From positions 15,161,731 through 15,225,730 of the forward strand of contig OX438758.1 of the NCBI GenBank assembly GCA_949316235.1: a stretch of DNA of 64,000 nt, in the 5' to 3' direction. Below, piece after piece: positions 44,078 through 55,403 of this stretch. The translations under genes and the position numbers were made by a program. Each line of letters starts with the position of its first letter. The first letter of the stretch is position 1. Source of the stretch: Oegoconia quadripuncta. Its lineage: Eukaryota; Arthropoda; Insecta; Lepidoptera; Autostichidae. Under the pieces are notes generated by a model that did no database searches, was not told where the DNA came from, and saw nothing but the letters and a program-made list of their open reading frames with translations.

Positions 44078-45168
44078 ATGCGATGCCTTCGGATATTCGG
44101 AGTATACTCTTTCAGGCTGACGAGGCGGCACTCTACTGTAATGATGATTGCCACTTTAATAGTAGTTCTTACAATAATCTTCCAGTTGTACGCTTACCGT
44201 CACCACGTCCGTCAGTACACGAAGTCACATACCGGTGACTTTAACTATAAGCCAGGCGCCTTCCTGACAGGTTTACAGCCTAATGAAAACATCAGCTATT
44301 GTCTCTTCAATTACGGCTTCCCATATGCTTTAAATTGGGACAGTTTCGATGTTCATCCGTCTCCAGAAACAGGGAGCAAGGGTCATTATAGAGTCATTTA
44401 TGACGTTATTAGAGGCACCGCGTACGCAAACGTCAGCAAATATGACGCCGTGACGTATGTCACACAAGCCACGCCAGAGTATATCTATCACATTGTTGAA
44501 ATAGCGAGGTATTGGGAGGGTCCGATCAGTCTAGCGGTGTATGTACCAAATTATGACCTTGATATCGCGATGCAAATCATAAGCCATCTCTGTCATTGCT
44601 ATCCAGGCATGACCAAGGTTTCACTACACCTGTTCTACCCTAAACGCAGCCCCCCAAAAATGGCTCGAGATCCTGTGACAGTACCAACACCAGAACCTAC
44701 CTTATCTAATTTAACAAATGAACAAATATTGAGGAATAAAATTGAGAAATACAAGAAAATGAACATGAAAACTAGAGCGGAGTACATAGAGTCGGTTAGG
44801 AAAAACAAAATTAAGAGGATGATGATGCATTTACCAACAAAAAGAACAACAGCTCCTTCATTAAAATTTCACGATTGCTCTGGACTAGAAACGTTTGATA
44901 TTCCTACATACAGACAACAATCAAATATGATTTATCCAATAAACGCGGGCAGGAACGCTGCAAGGAATGCTTCGAGAACGAATTATTTGATAGTGTCAGA
45001 TATAGAAATGCTTCCAAGCGACGGATTAGCTTCGAAGTTTTTAATAATGGTCAGGAAATACATGGGAGATAAAAAACGTGACGAGGGCTGTATATTTGCT
45101 AAAACAATCTTTGTAGTGCCTCTGTTTGAGGTTGAGAAAGGGGAGAAGATACCACGAGATAAAGCAAC
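44078..45168 (+). CDS. Beta-1,4-glucuronyltransferase 1-like (GT49), exon 1
   Basis: Exon 1 of a four-exon gene encoding a complete 527-residue protein. Members of this family (GT49; vertebrate B4GAT1) add glucuronic acid to xylose in O-mannosyl glycans in the Golgi. Visible here: a short cytosolic tail, then a signal-anchor helix at about residues 20-40 (TVMMIATLIVVLTIIFQLYA), giving type II topology. A luminal stem and the catalytic N-terminal half follow, with YCLFNYGFPYALNWD, WEGPISLAVYVPNYDL and YPINAGRNAARNASRTNYL. The metal-binding position reads VSDIEMLPS, that is D-x-E where vertebrate enzymes have D-x-D (from memory). There are sequons at NVS, NLT and NAS. The exon ends GCAAC|GTAAGT with two bases of a split Thr codon, completed by exon 2. 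The frame runs four bases past the donor, so the apparent C-terminus at 45172 is false. The start is the first ATG giving the anchor. Confidence 0.9.
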
Positions 45169-45302
45169 GTAAGTGACTAATACAATAAATAATAGTTAAA
45201 TCAACAAAGTAACCCTCTAGCGGTAAGTGGTCAATTCAACGGAGTTTGTCAACATCAGAGAAACCGTACTTATATTGTGTGGCTTTATTTATCTTTGGTG
45301 TG

Positions 45303-45372
45303 AAAGATGACGTAGTGAGTAAGATAGAAAGATGTATGTTAAGGTTTTTTAAGCATATGGAATGAACGAGGA
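45303..45372 (+). mobile_element. LINE-Q fragment
   Basis: Plus-strand AAGATGACGTAGTGAGTAAG, ATAGAAAGATGTATGTTAAG, TGGAATGAACGAGG corresponds to the KEDVVTKIEKGML..ERMNER region seen at 13946-14188. Confidence 0.5.
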
Positions 45373-45798
45373 AAAACTGCGAATTTTTATAATTGGACAT
45401 TTTAAGGATTGGTATTTATTCCCTACTGGACATAAGTCATGCGTAAGGATAACTTAGCTGGCTAGCAACAAAACCTATTTAAATAGAGGCAAACTTGTTG
45501 ACACGGCGGTTTACAAGAGCTCTTCAGTTTTTTTTTGTATGAAAACGCTCAAAACTATTCTTACAGCAACATAGCCGTAATGATTTTGCCGCGTTGATAT
45601 CGCGATGGACTGCGTTACCATTGATACGGCATGTGGTGACCATCGCAAGTGAGAGATATAATCGCGGATGAATTGACTCGGCGTTAACGTTGTCGCGGCG
45701 TAAGCTTGATGGATTTATTGTATACTTGCACAGTGGAAAATCATTTCTTAAATGTCAAATTACCACTTCCAAACATGTCAACTTTCGTAATTGTCTAT

Positions 45799-45963
45799 GT
45801 CCCAAAATGATGACTTCCCAAAATTTATTTTATTTAATTATTCACACGAAATTTTAACAGCCATTTATTTATTTATATATTTATATTATACTTCCCAAAA
45901 TGATCACTTCCCAAAATATCCACTTGCCAAAATGACCACTTCCCAAAATATCCACTTCCTTAA
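45799..45963 (+). repeat. ACTTCCCAAAATGACC minisatellite, 16-bp unit
   Basis: Four and a half consecutive units at 45890-45963 (ACTTCCCAAAATGATC, ACTTCCCAAAATATCC, ACTTGCCAAAATGACC, ACTTCCCAAAATATCC), and two more at 45799-45830 separated by AT-rich sequence. Confidence 0.8.
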
Positions 45964-46746
45964 CTACAGCAAGAAAATCGCGCTGCGAGCTCCAAGTGAA
46001 CTTATAGGGCCTTTTGTAAACATGCGAGATTACCATGAGTAGATAGATAGTACTCTTTGATACAAACTCATTGCAGTGGAAATCGCACCTTAGTCATGCG
46101 CAAAAAAGTACATTTATCTAAACGGTTCATGTTACAGAAAATTGCCGATACGTCGCGTAAATTCAAATAGCCCCTGCATTGTTTCCATACGATATCCTGT
46201 TCCATCGTAAAATGTGAGAGATAAAGACCTTTAAAATTTTATATTTCAAACGTCGAGATCGGGTGATATTGTTTCAGATACAGGATATAAAGGGGTTTAT
46301 GCGAACAATGTTTACATTAGACATTTATCCCTGCACTCTATTTTGTTTATACACGAGCGAGAACCTGGAGTATTTTATGTGATCCAATAAAATTTACACT
46401 TTGCGGATGTTGTCTTTTCTATTTTGTATTATAATAATGTGTATTTTAAAATATATTGATTTATTTATTTAAAGGTATTCATAAAATGTGTCACCCTGCA
46501 CAGTATACAATGACATATCTGAAAGCTTAGTTCTAGAATAATAAGTAACCAAAGCGTGTACACAGCTTGTAATAGGGATGATGCATGTAAAGCAAGAAAT
46601 AAGCGCTTATAATAAGGATGGCAATAAATATATGAATATGCAGTAAAACCTGTAACATACTAAAATATTACAAACTACGAAACATAATTCCAGTTATTGA
46701 TGCTCGCAAAACAAAATTGGAGGCAAAGTCACTAAGTATTATTTTA

Positions 46747-46900
46747 TGTAAACGGTTGCGGGTTCGTTCATTTCATTGTATAAAGTATTTGCGTGATGAA
46801 TACTATTTATTCTATCATTTATGCATGTTTATCCGTTAACTAATATCTATCTATGGTACAGGTTATTCTTAGTTTGTGATTTATACGATCGTCATAGTTT
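46747..46900 (+). mobile_element. SINE-3, decayed
   Basis: GTAAACGGTTGCGGGTTCG, then TTATGCATGTTTATCCGTTA, and TATGGTACAGGTTATTCTTA. Confidence 0.5.
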
Positions 46901-47049
46901 CAGCGACTCTTTTCATTAAAAAATATATAAATTTTGGAGCGACGATGTTCCTTTACGCTCTAGGACAGTCTTTCCTCTTCCATTTTCTTTGCTTTATCCG
47001 ACTAACATCTTTCAAAGTACGCAAATAATAATAATTCTCTGTCTGTCAG

Positions 47050-47170
47050 GTTAGTAAGATTGATTGCTGATAACAAAGCGATGTACTTCCATCAGAAGAT
47101 ATGCTCACATTGTCAGCGGTTCCCTGGTCTACAAACTTGGTTGAAGAGACCTGCTCCCGTTGGTGTCGAG
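47050..47170 (+). CDS. GT49 glucuronyltransferase-like, exon 2
   Basis: Acceptor CTGTCTGTCAG|G and donor GTCGAG|GTGAGT give 121 nt. The first base completes the Thr codon split after exon 1. The 40 codons that follow read LVRLIADNKAMYFHQKICSH, CQRFPGLQTWLKRPAPVGVE, which contains the HxxxCxxCQxFPGLxxWL block I know from GT49 proteins. It ends in phase 0, as exon 3 requires. The frame that continues to 47526 is intron. Confidence 0.88.
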
Positions 47171-47344
47171 GTGAGTCATCCATCAGACCGACAGCTTTAT
47201 GTTTCCAATGCTTAGGTACTAGGAGAGACATGGGCCATAATCTACTACGACGGGGACATTGCGTATTGGTGGATTTGTGTCGGACTAATGATTACCTCCA
47301 GTCCAGGGATGTTACGAATATACGAATGGTTCGCACCGTTTTAA

Positions 47345-47402
47345 ACATTCGCATCGACATTCGCATTCGCATTCGCATCAATCAATACACGAATGCGAAT
47401 GT
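47345..47402 (+). repeat. (CATTCG)n hexamer repeat
   Basis: CATTCGCATCGACATTCGCA, TTCGCATTCGCATC, and the inverse ACGAATGCGAATGTG just after. It lies 175 bp downstream of GT49 exon 2. Confidence 0.75.
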
Positions 47403-47522
47403 GTGCAGGTCGGGCGTGACGTGTCGGTGTTTTTGCCATCGCCCGTGCGGCCGACTTATGGGTGAAAGGGCAGTGAAACTATTATTTTTGAAATTTAATG
47501 TGCCTTTATTAAACTTTGACTA

Positions 47523-47686
47523 TTAAGATGTCTGTCGTGTCAATACATTTTGTCGGTGTCGCAAGATGGAGTCAAAAAGGTCTCCAACTAGCATGGGTTG
47601 TAGCCGTTCACTACAACGCTGGTTTTCAGTGGAGCCTCCAAATGTCCCACGGACACCGGTCAACAAAATACTTATAATAATTATAA

Positions 47687-47719
<33 letters not shown>
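47523..47719 (-). mobile_element. LINE 3' UTR with (AAAT)n tail
   Basis: ACAACGCTGGTTTTCAGTGG and CCTCCAAATGTCCCACGGAC match the element at 16558-16810. The (TAAA)n microsatellite lies at 47687-47719. Confidence 0.5.
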
Positions 47720-48048
47720 ACTCGCCCAAAAGTTGAATCTCTTTTGGTACCTATTATTTATATGCGATCGCAAAAAATCACACCAACGACGCTAACTTGA
47801 CGTACTTCAATGACGTCAATAGACTTAGTTATCCCGGTTATCGCTTCCTCTAATAAATCCCTTGGCTTTTGACATGTAAGAAGAGGTCCTATTTTAAGCC
47901 TTAACCGCACATGTTTTATTATGTCGTCGTCAATCATAAAATAAATGCGATGATCGGAACGGATCGTGTTCCTTGACTTATATGGCTAATTTAGGAATAC
48001 GTGAACTACCTTATTTACACATGGTAGACTACTTGGTTACGTGCTTTA

Positions 48049-48135
48049 CTGGAATCGCGTGCGTCATCTTCGGCTACATCGTGACTTTTCACTAGGTGAG
48101 CTTGTGGTTAAACGCGTGTCCAGTCCTTCAAACAA
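48049..48135 (+). mobile_element. LINE-T 3' tail
   Basis: TGGAATCGCGTGCGTCATCT, TCGGCTACATCGTGACTTTT, AGCTTGTGGTTAAACGCG. Confidence 0.55.
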
Positions 48136-48486
48136 AAGACGAATTGGCTTTCTCAATCGATTCCATGAACCAAGGGAACGAATCTCGTGCATAATCATTC
48201 AATAAATATTTCTTCATTTTCAAACGTAATAGTCCATAGATGTTTTTTGGTCGGAAGTCATCATAGTCGGCTTTTACGACACCGTGCGGGTGTGTTAGTG
48301 GTTGCGTTTGGGATTTTCCTGACCACCCCCTTTTGAGATATAAGTCGTGACGTTATGTATGCATATTCAATAAGTTATTCAACTGCATACATAGCTAAAT
48401 GTCATCAAAATCTATAAGTTGGCGTGTCCCGCATATGATCGGGACATTTTGTTTGCTCTTGTTCTACCAAAAGCATTAAAAGAATT

Positions 48487-48757
48487 GTTTTTAATGGTTA
48501 ACTGGATACTCGTTTGACCACAATCTCACCTGATGGGAAGTGACGAAGATGAAGCACGCGATCTCAGTAGATGTCTATTCACCCTGCTCTTGAAGATACC
48601 AAGGTTGTAGGATTCAGGAAAGACTGACGCCGGAAGGGAGTTCCATGCCTTGGCTGTTCGCATTATGAATGAAGTCGAACCGCTTAGTGCGAATGTTCGG
48701 TATGTTAACTACATACGGGTGGAATCCCTCCCCACGCCTAGTAGTCCAAAGATGGCC
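48487..48757 (-). mobile_element. LINE-T 3' end
   Basis: The complement encodes the RTAKAWNSLPASVFPES segment (read from GGCGTCAGTCTTTCCTGAAT on the minus strand) and the 3' UTR up to GTTTGACCACAATCTCACC. It begins at a T run. Confidence 0.7.
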
Positions 48758-49173
48758 TATCTAATGTCTGTTCTTGTCTCTCTGTCCCTTTAAATTCGTG
48801 TCTTGTATTATCTAAGTTATAAACAGACATCCAAAGATTTCACGTATCCTATGATTCCATTTTCCAACCGACTGTTTACTGCCTTAGAAAGACATGATAT
48901 AAATCCTTTAAAATAACGTAAGCTATCTGTCTTCCGTCTTTCCAACAGAGCATAACATAATACCTCTTAGTTTATCCTTTTGTACGTACGATAATATTTT
49001 CCTCCTTTGAGATAAAATCATCCTTTTCTATTAAAAAATCTATAGGAGATTTATCTTTTATGGATTATGGTATACTCGTAGCAAAACGGTAGGACAAATA
49101 ATAACCTTACGTTATTATTCTAGAAGGAGTTCTACAGTCAATATCTAAATTTACATATTTTAAAGGTTATATA

Positions 49174-49595
49174 TTAGGTCCTTACCTAGGAAATTGGCGT
49201 TTTGTATGAAGAATTTCATTAAGACTGTATTCTCCATACAAACATTTTTGATTTTTTTTGGGAACGGCTAATCTAAATTTAGCTAAACTTTCTGTGTATT
49301 ATCGGATAACATTAAGTTAAGTATAGGCAGCGTTAATTTTTAAAAGTTACCGCTTTATAAAAGTTTCAGCGAATCTAAGTAGTGATTATGGGAAGCACAT
49401 GAAAAGAGCTCTGTTCAAATTTTTTTTATTATGTGATTTAGTCCAGAAATTAAAAAATATTTCATGTGAAACCTTGAAATAATATTACATTTTCCAAATA
49501 AAAAACAAATTTGGATATAGCTTTGAAAATCGCAGGAATTGGTACATATGATTAACGAAGAAAAAAAAACTCCAATTTCATAGGTAAAGACCCAA
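49174..49595. mobile_element. TA-flanked MITE with TTAGGTC ends, inverse copy
   Basis: Ends TTAGGTCCTTACCTAGGAAA and TTTCATAGGTAAAGACCCAA lie between TA dinucleotides. It lacks the SINE-2 scrap present in 28091-28557. Confidence 0.85.
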
Positions 49596-49839
49596 TATTA
49601 TTTAAACTTATTCATGGTTTTATTAACGCTCCTGACACCCTCGCGCGCCTTCGCTTCTCTGTAGGTAGTATATGTTACTCAAAAATGCTTGTAGTTTCTT
49701 TGAGCAAAGTCGACCTTTCCGCGCTGATAGAAAGTTGTATGGAATTTCATTGCTAGACAATTTTAGCCACCAGCAATTTCCTTTGAAAATTCATCATTGT
49801 CGAGATTTGTTTGGAAAATAGACAGGTGCAAAAAAATTA

Positions 49840-49976
49840 TTTTTTTTTAAACTGGTTTCGCGTTTGACCACAATCTCACCTGATGGAAAGTGACGATGTA
49901 GCCGAAGTTGTATCACGCGCACTCACTAAATGCCTATTCACTCTAGACTTGAAGATCCCAAGGTCGTAAGTGTCGG
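49840..49976 (-). mobile_element. LINE-T 3' tail
   Basis: TTTTTTTAAACTGGTTTCGC, GTTTGACCACAATCTCACCT, GACTTGAAGATCCCAAGGTC. Confidence 0.6.
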
Positions 49977-49987
49977 GTTTTATTCAG

Positions 49988-50075
49988 GACTAGCTTTTCG
50001 CAGACTGCTTCGCCTACGTGTAATAACTTTATCGCGGATGTTTAATTCGGGGTACATATTTAGGTTTGTTTACAC
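49988..50075 (+). repeat. Dispersed repeat R, 5' part
   Basis: ACTAGCTTTTCGCAGACTGC, TTCGCCTACGTGTAATAACT, TTATCGCGGATG. Confidence 0.5.
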
Positions 50076-50096
50076 TCAGTCTTGTATTTGTAGGGT

Positions 50097-50286
50097 ATTT
50101 TTTTTATGCATAACGGGTTGGTACTCAAGTACCAACCCTCAGGTCAACCTCAATCACACCTGATGTTAAGTGAAAATGAGGTCGAAGGTGGAAGCATACT
50201 GACCCGGAAACCCCAACACATTTGTTGTTAAATGTTCTCTTGCCCTGCTACCACCACCTTATTTAAGTCTGCCGCCTAGCAGCGAG
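50097..50286 (-). mobile_element. SINE-2 tail (minus) beside an opposed SINE-2 scrap
   Basis: The complement of the tail occupies 50097-50222. At 50256-50286 CTACCACCACCTTATTTAAG then TCTGCCGCC is the same SINE in plus orientation, so two copies or an inversion meet here. Confidence 0.6.
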
Positions 50287-50465
50287 GCTCCAACGGCCAT
50301 CAGTTCTGAGCGCTATGGGCACATAGCGTGTGAGAATCACTGCCCAGGACCCCTATTCTCGCACACTCGACATTTGTCTATCGATAGACATTGGCATGTC
50401 TATAGGCTCCAGGAGCCTGATTCTCACATACTCGAGATTTCAATGTCGAACGACATCAATAGGTC

Positions 50466-50616
50466 CAGGACCCCTATTCTCGCACACTCGACATTTGTCT
50501 ATCGATAGACATTGGCATGTCTATCTCTTTCACACTTATATACGTGTGTAAAAGTGACAAACCTATTGATGTCGTTCGACATTGAAATCTCGAGTATGTG
50601 AGAATCGGGCTCCAGG
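50466..50616. mobile_element. 150-bp Harbinger-type MITE
   Basis: Ends GACCCCTATTCTCGCACACT and AGTATGTGAGAATCGGGCTC. The middle has TTCACACTTATATACGTGTG. An extra partial copy of both ends lies just upstream at 50344-50465. Confidence 0.7.
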
Positions 50617-50942
50617 GGGGCGATTCTCGCGCAATAGACATTGTGTCGTATTCGACATATCTCGAAATAAAATGGCGAATGTCGAATGAAACAGAATTTT
50701 CGTATTCTCAAAATGTCACGTTAGAGAATTGTCTATTCCCAGCGCTCGACTTACAACGAGTGGTAAATATCAGTCGACATTGGATCTCTAATCGTCAAAT
50801 CGTAGATATCGTAGTGACATTTCTTTCTGCCAGTTTGGTATTGGAAAAGTGTTTGTGTTTTTGTGTGATTTATCGTCTAAGTGCCATTTATTTAGCTCTT
50901 AAATCGACAAATTCGACAATGTTAGGTGACGAAGTAATATGA

Positions 50943-51110
50943 GATGACAATTTTATATTTTCATTTATTGGTGATGTCGTAGAAGAAGCTCGAATCTTGG
51001 CAGAGTTTCCTCGTAGACAACGCCTATGGCGCCAAGACCCATATGAAATGCGGGATAATGCTTTTAAAACAAATTTCCGATTGTCGAAGGACTTGGTTAT
51101 GTCAGATTGA
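50943..51110 (+). pseudogene. PIF/Harbinger transposase N-terminal remnant
   Basis: Reads FSFIGDVVEEARILAEFPRR, QRLWRQDPYEMRDNAFKTNF, RLSKDLVMSD and stop. The RRxRLxRxDPxExxDxxFxxxFRLSKDLV pattern matches the region just before the catalytic domain of Harbinger transposases (as in HARBI1-like proteins). No upstream Met is required for this reading, and the catalytic DDE part is gone. The element is therefore an internally deleted, non-autonomous derivative. Confidence 0.65.
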
Positions 51111-51446
51111 GACTTGCTTGAGTTACGTTTTACGCGGATTTGTTTAACAAACCAGTCATTATGTGGAATCTTTTTCGTTAGATTTCAATAATAAAGCAAT
51201 ACCTTGTAGTTTATTTATACTCTGAAATGAAGTCGGTTAAGTCTTATATTTCAGAACCTATTATAAGGCTGGATTCGTTGATCTCGATTACGACTAAACA
51301 CAATCGATAAAACGGAACGTAACTTAGATCGACATCCCAATAGTTCGTGACATTTTATCTCTAGCGACATTTTTAATCGACATTCCACGATTAGACATTA
51401 TCTCGAATTAGACATATCTCGCATGAACTGAGAATCGGGGCCCTGG

Positions 51447-51600
51447 ACCCCAATTCTCGCACACTCGACATTTGTCTATCGATAGACATTGGCATGTCTA
51501 TCTCTTTCACACTTATATACGTGTGTAAAAGTGACAAACCTATTGAGGTCGTTCGACATTGAAATCTCGAGTATGTGAGAATCAGGGAGCCGGGCCCCGA
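51447..51600. mobile_element. Second copy of the 150-bp Harbinger-type MITE
   Basis: GACCCCAATTCTCGCACACT to AGTATGTGAGAATCAGGGAG, almost identical to 50466-50616 between them. Confidence 0.7.
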
Positions 51601-52547
51601 TTCTCGCGCGTTCGACATTTCACTGTCGATAGACATCTTTTCCTACTTAGACACCCTATTCCTTTCTTTAATTAGTCTGGGGTCCAAGATAGCAATAGTG
51701 TAGTAGGGTACCGTCCACCTTCAGTAGGCGCCCTGCAGAGTACCAATGTTGATGCTGGCCTACAGGAGTTACAGTGGGAGGAGTGTAGAGGCGGGATCTG
51801 TCAATAGACATCCATAGTTTTATCACTTTTGCACGCCCTTATTAGTATGAAAGAGATAGACATACCAATATCTATCGACAGTGAAATGTTGAGCGCGCGA
51901 GAATCGGGCCCTGTTTTTTAAATGAGAAGACGTCACACACTACTACTGTTAAATTACTGGTTACATCTTTTTATGTTCTGTGATCGAGACACTAATCCCC
52001 CTTTCCTCTCCACTAAAAGTCACGTCGTCGCCTGCTAATTGCCATCTAATTATCGGGGAAAGCGTCCTATCTAGGTCGCTAACGAATTAATAACGTGACT
52101 GTTAAATGAATAGGAGTCTCCCAATTAGTGGTGCCAAGTTTAGTAGATCTTTCGGGACGGAAGGTTAAAAAAATCGGGACTTTGGTTTTCAAATCGGGAC
52201 AATTTAAAATGAAACAGGTAAATAACCTTAAAAACCAAAAAAATTAGACAGTATATTTTGTAATTTGCTGCGCCATGTTGAATTTTTTACAATAAAATAT
52301 ATTCTATGACACTTCGGGGATCAACGTGAATCTAACGACACCTTGCTTTTCAAAATCGTTCAGGCCAACAGGTGGTAACATAAAAATCTACATACACTCG
52401 AAAAACATTACCCTCCTTCCCCGGGCAGTTAAGTTAAAATATAATCAACCTTATTTAATCAAAGTAATTTAAATAAGCTTTCCCTATACTATTAAACTTT
52501 CTTTGGATCTCGCTTGCAAGAGATCATATCTTTATCACAAGAAACTT

Positions 52548-52672
52548 GTTGCGAAGTGACATAGTACCCATAACATTAGTATCGCATAATGTTTACGAGA
52601 TCTTAATGTGTGTCAGAAAAAATGTAGAATCGTTTAAGAAAAATAGTGACATACATAATATTATTTCATTTT
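52548..52672 (+). mobile_element. LINE-J-like C-terminal fragment
   Basis: The frame reads VYEILMCVRKNVESFKKNSD, IHN, parallel to SIMYVRKNICLFRKHSDNHN in 1876-2066. It is truncated by a SINE-4 piece. Confidence 0.45.
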
Positions 52673-52681
52673 TTCATGTAT

Positions 52682-52836
52682 TTTTCATGGATGTTTTTCA
52701 TTTATATATGTATTTATTTACAAAAAAATGTATTTGTGTGGTTTATCAACCATCTGGGATCCATAATACAAGCCTAGTTGCTTAGTGTGGAACTAGATGG
52801 CGCTGGTGTATGTGAAAAGATATTTATTTATATTAA
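52682..52836 (+). mobile_element. SINE-4, 3' half
   Basis: CATGGATGTTTTTCATTTAT, TATCAACCATCTGGGATCC, GTGGAACTAGATGGCGCTGG, and an (ATTT)n tail. Confidence 0.75.
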
Positions 52837-53114
52837 TGCAAGTATAAAAAGAAGCTTGCTGTTCATGTTAGTCGTTTACACAGTCACAGAATTAATATAG
52901 TACTACAAAGTAAAGTAATTCATTAAAAGTACCTATATGCTTTTCACAACCAAAATTTGCCTTTAAATAAATTCATAATAATTATCATAAAAACAGACAT
53001 TATTTGTAAAAGGCTGTTACAAACTTTCTGACTATCTGGATGATAAGTAAGCATGGAGAGAGACCGCTCGGTGATATTCAGTCTAATTTTATAATATTAC
53101 ATAATATTGTCACC

Positions 53115-53210
53115 GAAAACCTACTTAAAAAGAGCAACTCTTATCATTTTCATGCTCGTTTCATGGGGAGTCGGCTTTGTGAATGAGCAGTAATGTCAAT
53201 AATTTTAATA
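53115..53210 (+). repeat. LINE-tail repeat, family H
   Basis: ACCTACTTAAAAAGAGCAAC, TCATGCTCGTTTCATGG, GGCTTTGTGAATGAGCAGTA. Confidence 0.4.
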
Positions 53211-54926
53211 TTAAGTTAAAAATTTCACTTTTGCTAGTGATTATATCCCACGAAATAAATATTTTTTTTAAATGATTTTACCACCTAATAAATACGGCAA
53301 AATTTAGCTTGTAAGGAAAATTGATCTACCTACTTCGGTTTATGTTTATGACAGATTCCCCTAAAATGGGAACATTTGGCGTCCCGATCAAATGTAAATG
53401 TGTGTCCATGGACCTCTGAAATTCTGGATGTCCCGCGCAAATTGGGACACCTGACAACACTAGTCCTAATTTACGTCGCTGCATTATATTTACATCGCGA
53501 TTGGCAGTATACTTCGGAAGTTAGGCCATTAAAGCCCGAGTGAGAAATAATTTGAGCTATTTTGTTGCTCCAATCCACAACTACTCGTATAATTCAAGTT
53601 GAATGTAACGAACTTCAAAAAGCCTGGTATCCCTAAGCAGATTTAAATTACATTCTGTTAAATCCCTCACAGCTCATAGATTATTAAGTTAGATTTATTC
53701 GGCCCGAGGGAGGCGGTGTAGTGCATTCCATTTGGCCCAACCAAGAATGTTATTTAAGTGACTTTCACAGAGCCAATCAAAATGCAGTAAACTCACAGGA
53801 CTAGCCAATAGCCGACTTGTAGTTTTTGAGTTCGATATTCTGAAATGTGACAGATGTTATTGGGAGACTATCGGATGTGTTGTCGAAGATTGAAGCACAT
53901 CCATCCCCCGTACCATGATATCGTACGTCGCGCGCGACATACGAGTGAGAGTGGAATAACTGCATATTTCGTCCAAGTGAATGAGCGGGACGAATATTAT
54001 CTCGCGCAACATAGACGTTTATGGCGCCTGTCATGCTACTAGTGCATCACGCATCAATTCAATAGGTTATGTAGAAGTCCATAGACGGCGCGATTTGCGA
54101 TTTTAATTTATAGGTTTTTAAGAGTATTGGCGAAGATCAGGGTGTAACGGAAACGCTTAAATACTGAAAATTAATTGCTGAATTATAATAGTTTTCTTAT
54201 TCTAAATAGTTTCCTTTCTATGATCAGAATAAAATAAATACAACAAAATGCGAATAGTTTATTTTGCACCAATATAAACAATATAGCCTTACAAACTTTT
54301 ACAATTATGACGTGTAATTATACTAAAAGGTACAAGAAAGAACATGGTGACACTTCCTGTGTATTTTACCTGTATTTTAGACCCTCATGTGTCCCTCCCT
54401 GCCCTACTGTTAAAGATGATCAAAACAGACGAAACAAAAGATATAATGAAGACACCCTTGCTGTATGTTAAATTCGGCACACCCAGGTTACCATGTTTGT
54501 TATAGTTCTATTTTTTGAAAGTGGTTAAGTTATGTATGTTTGTAGCTCTACAGCAATGCCCTTAGCTATCTGCGTCATCTAATATATCCGAAATGTGGGG
54601 CGCGTTCCAATCTCGCAAATTGACAACTGTCAGGGGACATGAAGTTGTTTGCGACACGGGCTGCTCCGGTTCTAGTTGTGGAATGTAACTGTACTGTAAA
54701 GGCACTTCACTACGGTGATGCAAGGTTTCTGTCACATCTCGTAGTGTGCACAGAGTCCGCGTTCAATCACCTGAAAGATATTTCATTCTCGGATGAAAAG
54801 TCGCCCTTTTCAAATTGTTAGGCGACGAATCAACCGCAAGGGGTGTTGTTATCGGATGAATCGTCATATAGACAATACTAATGTCCTTTCAGTCAATTAA
54901 AATATACTTGTTTATGACGATTGAAT

Positions 54927-54982
54927 CAACTGTTTCATACATTTAAATTGAGTTCGTATTGAACTTTTGTATGAAACAGTTG
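54927..54982. repeat. Hairpin with 15-bp arms
   Basis: CAACTGTTTCATACA and its exact inverse TGTATGAAACAGTTG are separated by 26 bp. This could be a MITE core. Confidence 0.7.
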
Positions 54983-55139
54983 TTGTTTTTTCTCGCTTTC
55001 AGAGTTGGTCCCATAATGAAAGTTGTTCAGTTTGATTGTCTGAACAACCATACATAGTTTAGTTAGTGATGAAATCTACATCCTGTATAGATTATAATCC
55101 AATGGTCGATAAATTGTGAATTACAGTACATGTTTAAGT

Positions 55140-55403
55140 ACAGCGGGGTACATGTTTAAGTACTCGGTTTGGTTGGTGGTAGGGCATTTCAAAATGTCCG
55201 CCTGGCTAGCTACCACCATCTTATCTAAATCTGCCGCCAAGCAGCAATGTTAATAAATGTGTTCCGGTTGACAGAGATAAGATAGCCGGTCCCCCAAATG
55301 TGTTGGGGTTTCCGCGTCAGTACGCTTTCACCTTCGACCTCATATTCACTTAACATCAGGTGTGATTGAGGTCAAGTACGAACCCGTAGTGCATAAAAAA
55401 AAA
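55140..55403 (+). mobile_element. SINE-2 lacking most of the head
   Basis: Begins at the end of the tRNA-like part (AGCGGGGTACATGTTTAAGT, itself partly doubled) and runs to GTAGTGCATAAAAAAAAA. Confidence 0.8.

Larger units (their letters stand above)
45169..47049 (+). other. GT49 intron 1
   Basis: GTAAGT to CTGTCTGTCAG. It contains a LINE-Q scrap (45303-45372), a 16-bp minisatellite (45799-45963) and a decayed SINE-3 (46747-46900). Confidence 0.85.
50336..51915. mobile_element. Nest of PIF/Harbinger-type elements
   Basis: A run of elements that share GGGCCC-GATTCTCGC ends and GACATTTGTCTATCGATAGA subterminal palindromes. Recognisable units: a short MITE at about 50466-50616 and its twin at 51447-51600; an 0.8-kb element at 50617-51446 that keeps a transposase piece (50943-51110); and a third MITE from about 51590 to 51915, ending GCGCGCGAGAATCGGGCCCTG. 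Assignment to Harbinger rests on the encoded peptide; exact boundaries are approximate. Confidence 0.7.

Noticed and set aside
45799..45963. CRISPR-like regularly spaced repeats
   Set aside because: The repeats are contiguous 16-bp units without unique spacers, in a eukaryotic intron.
52128..53470. Possible large element bounded by CGGGAC-rich ends
   Set aside because: GTGGTGCCAAGTTTAGTAG and the complement of GACACCTGACAACACTAGTC are only loosely alike; no target duplication was seen.
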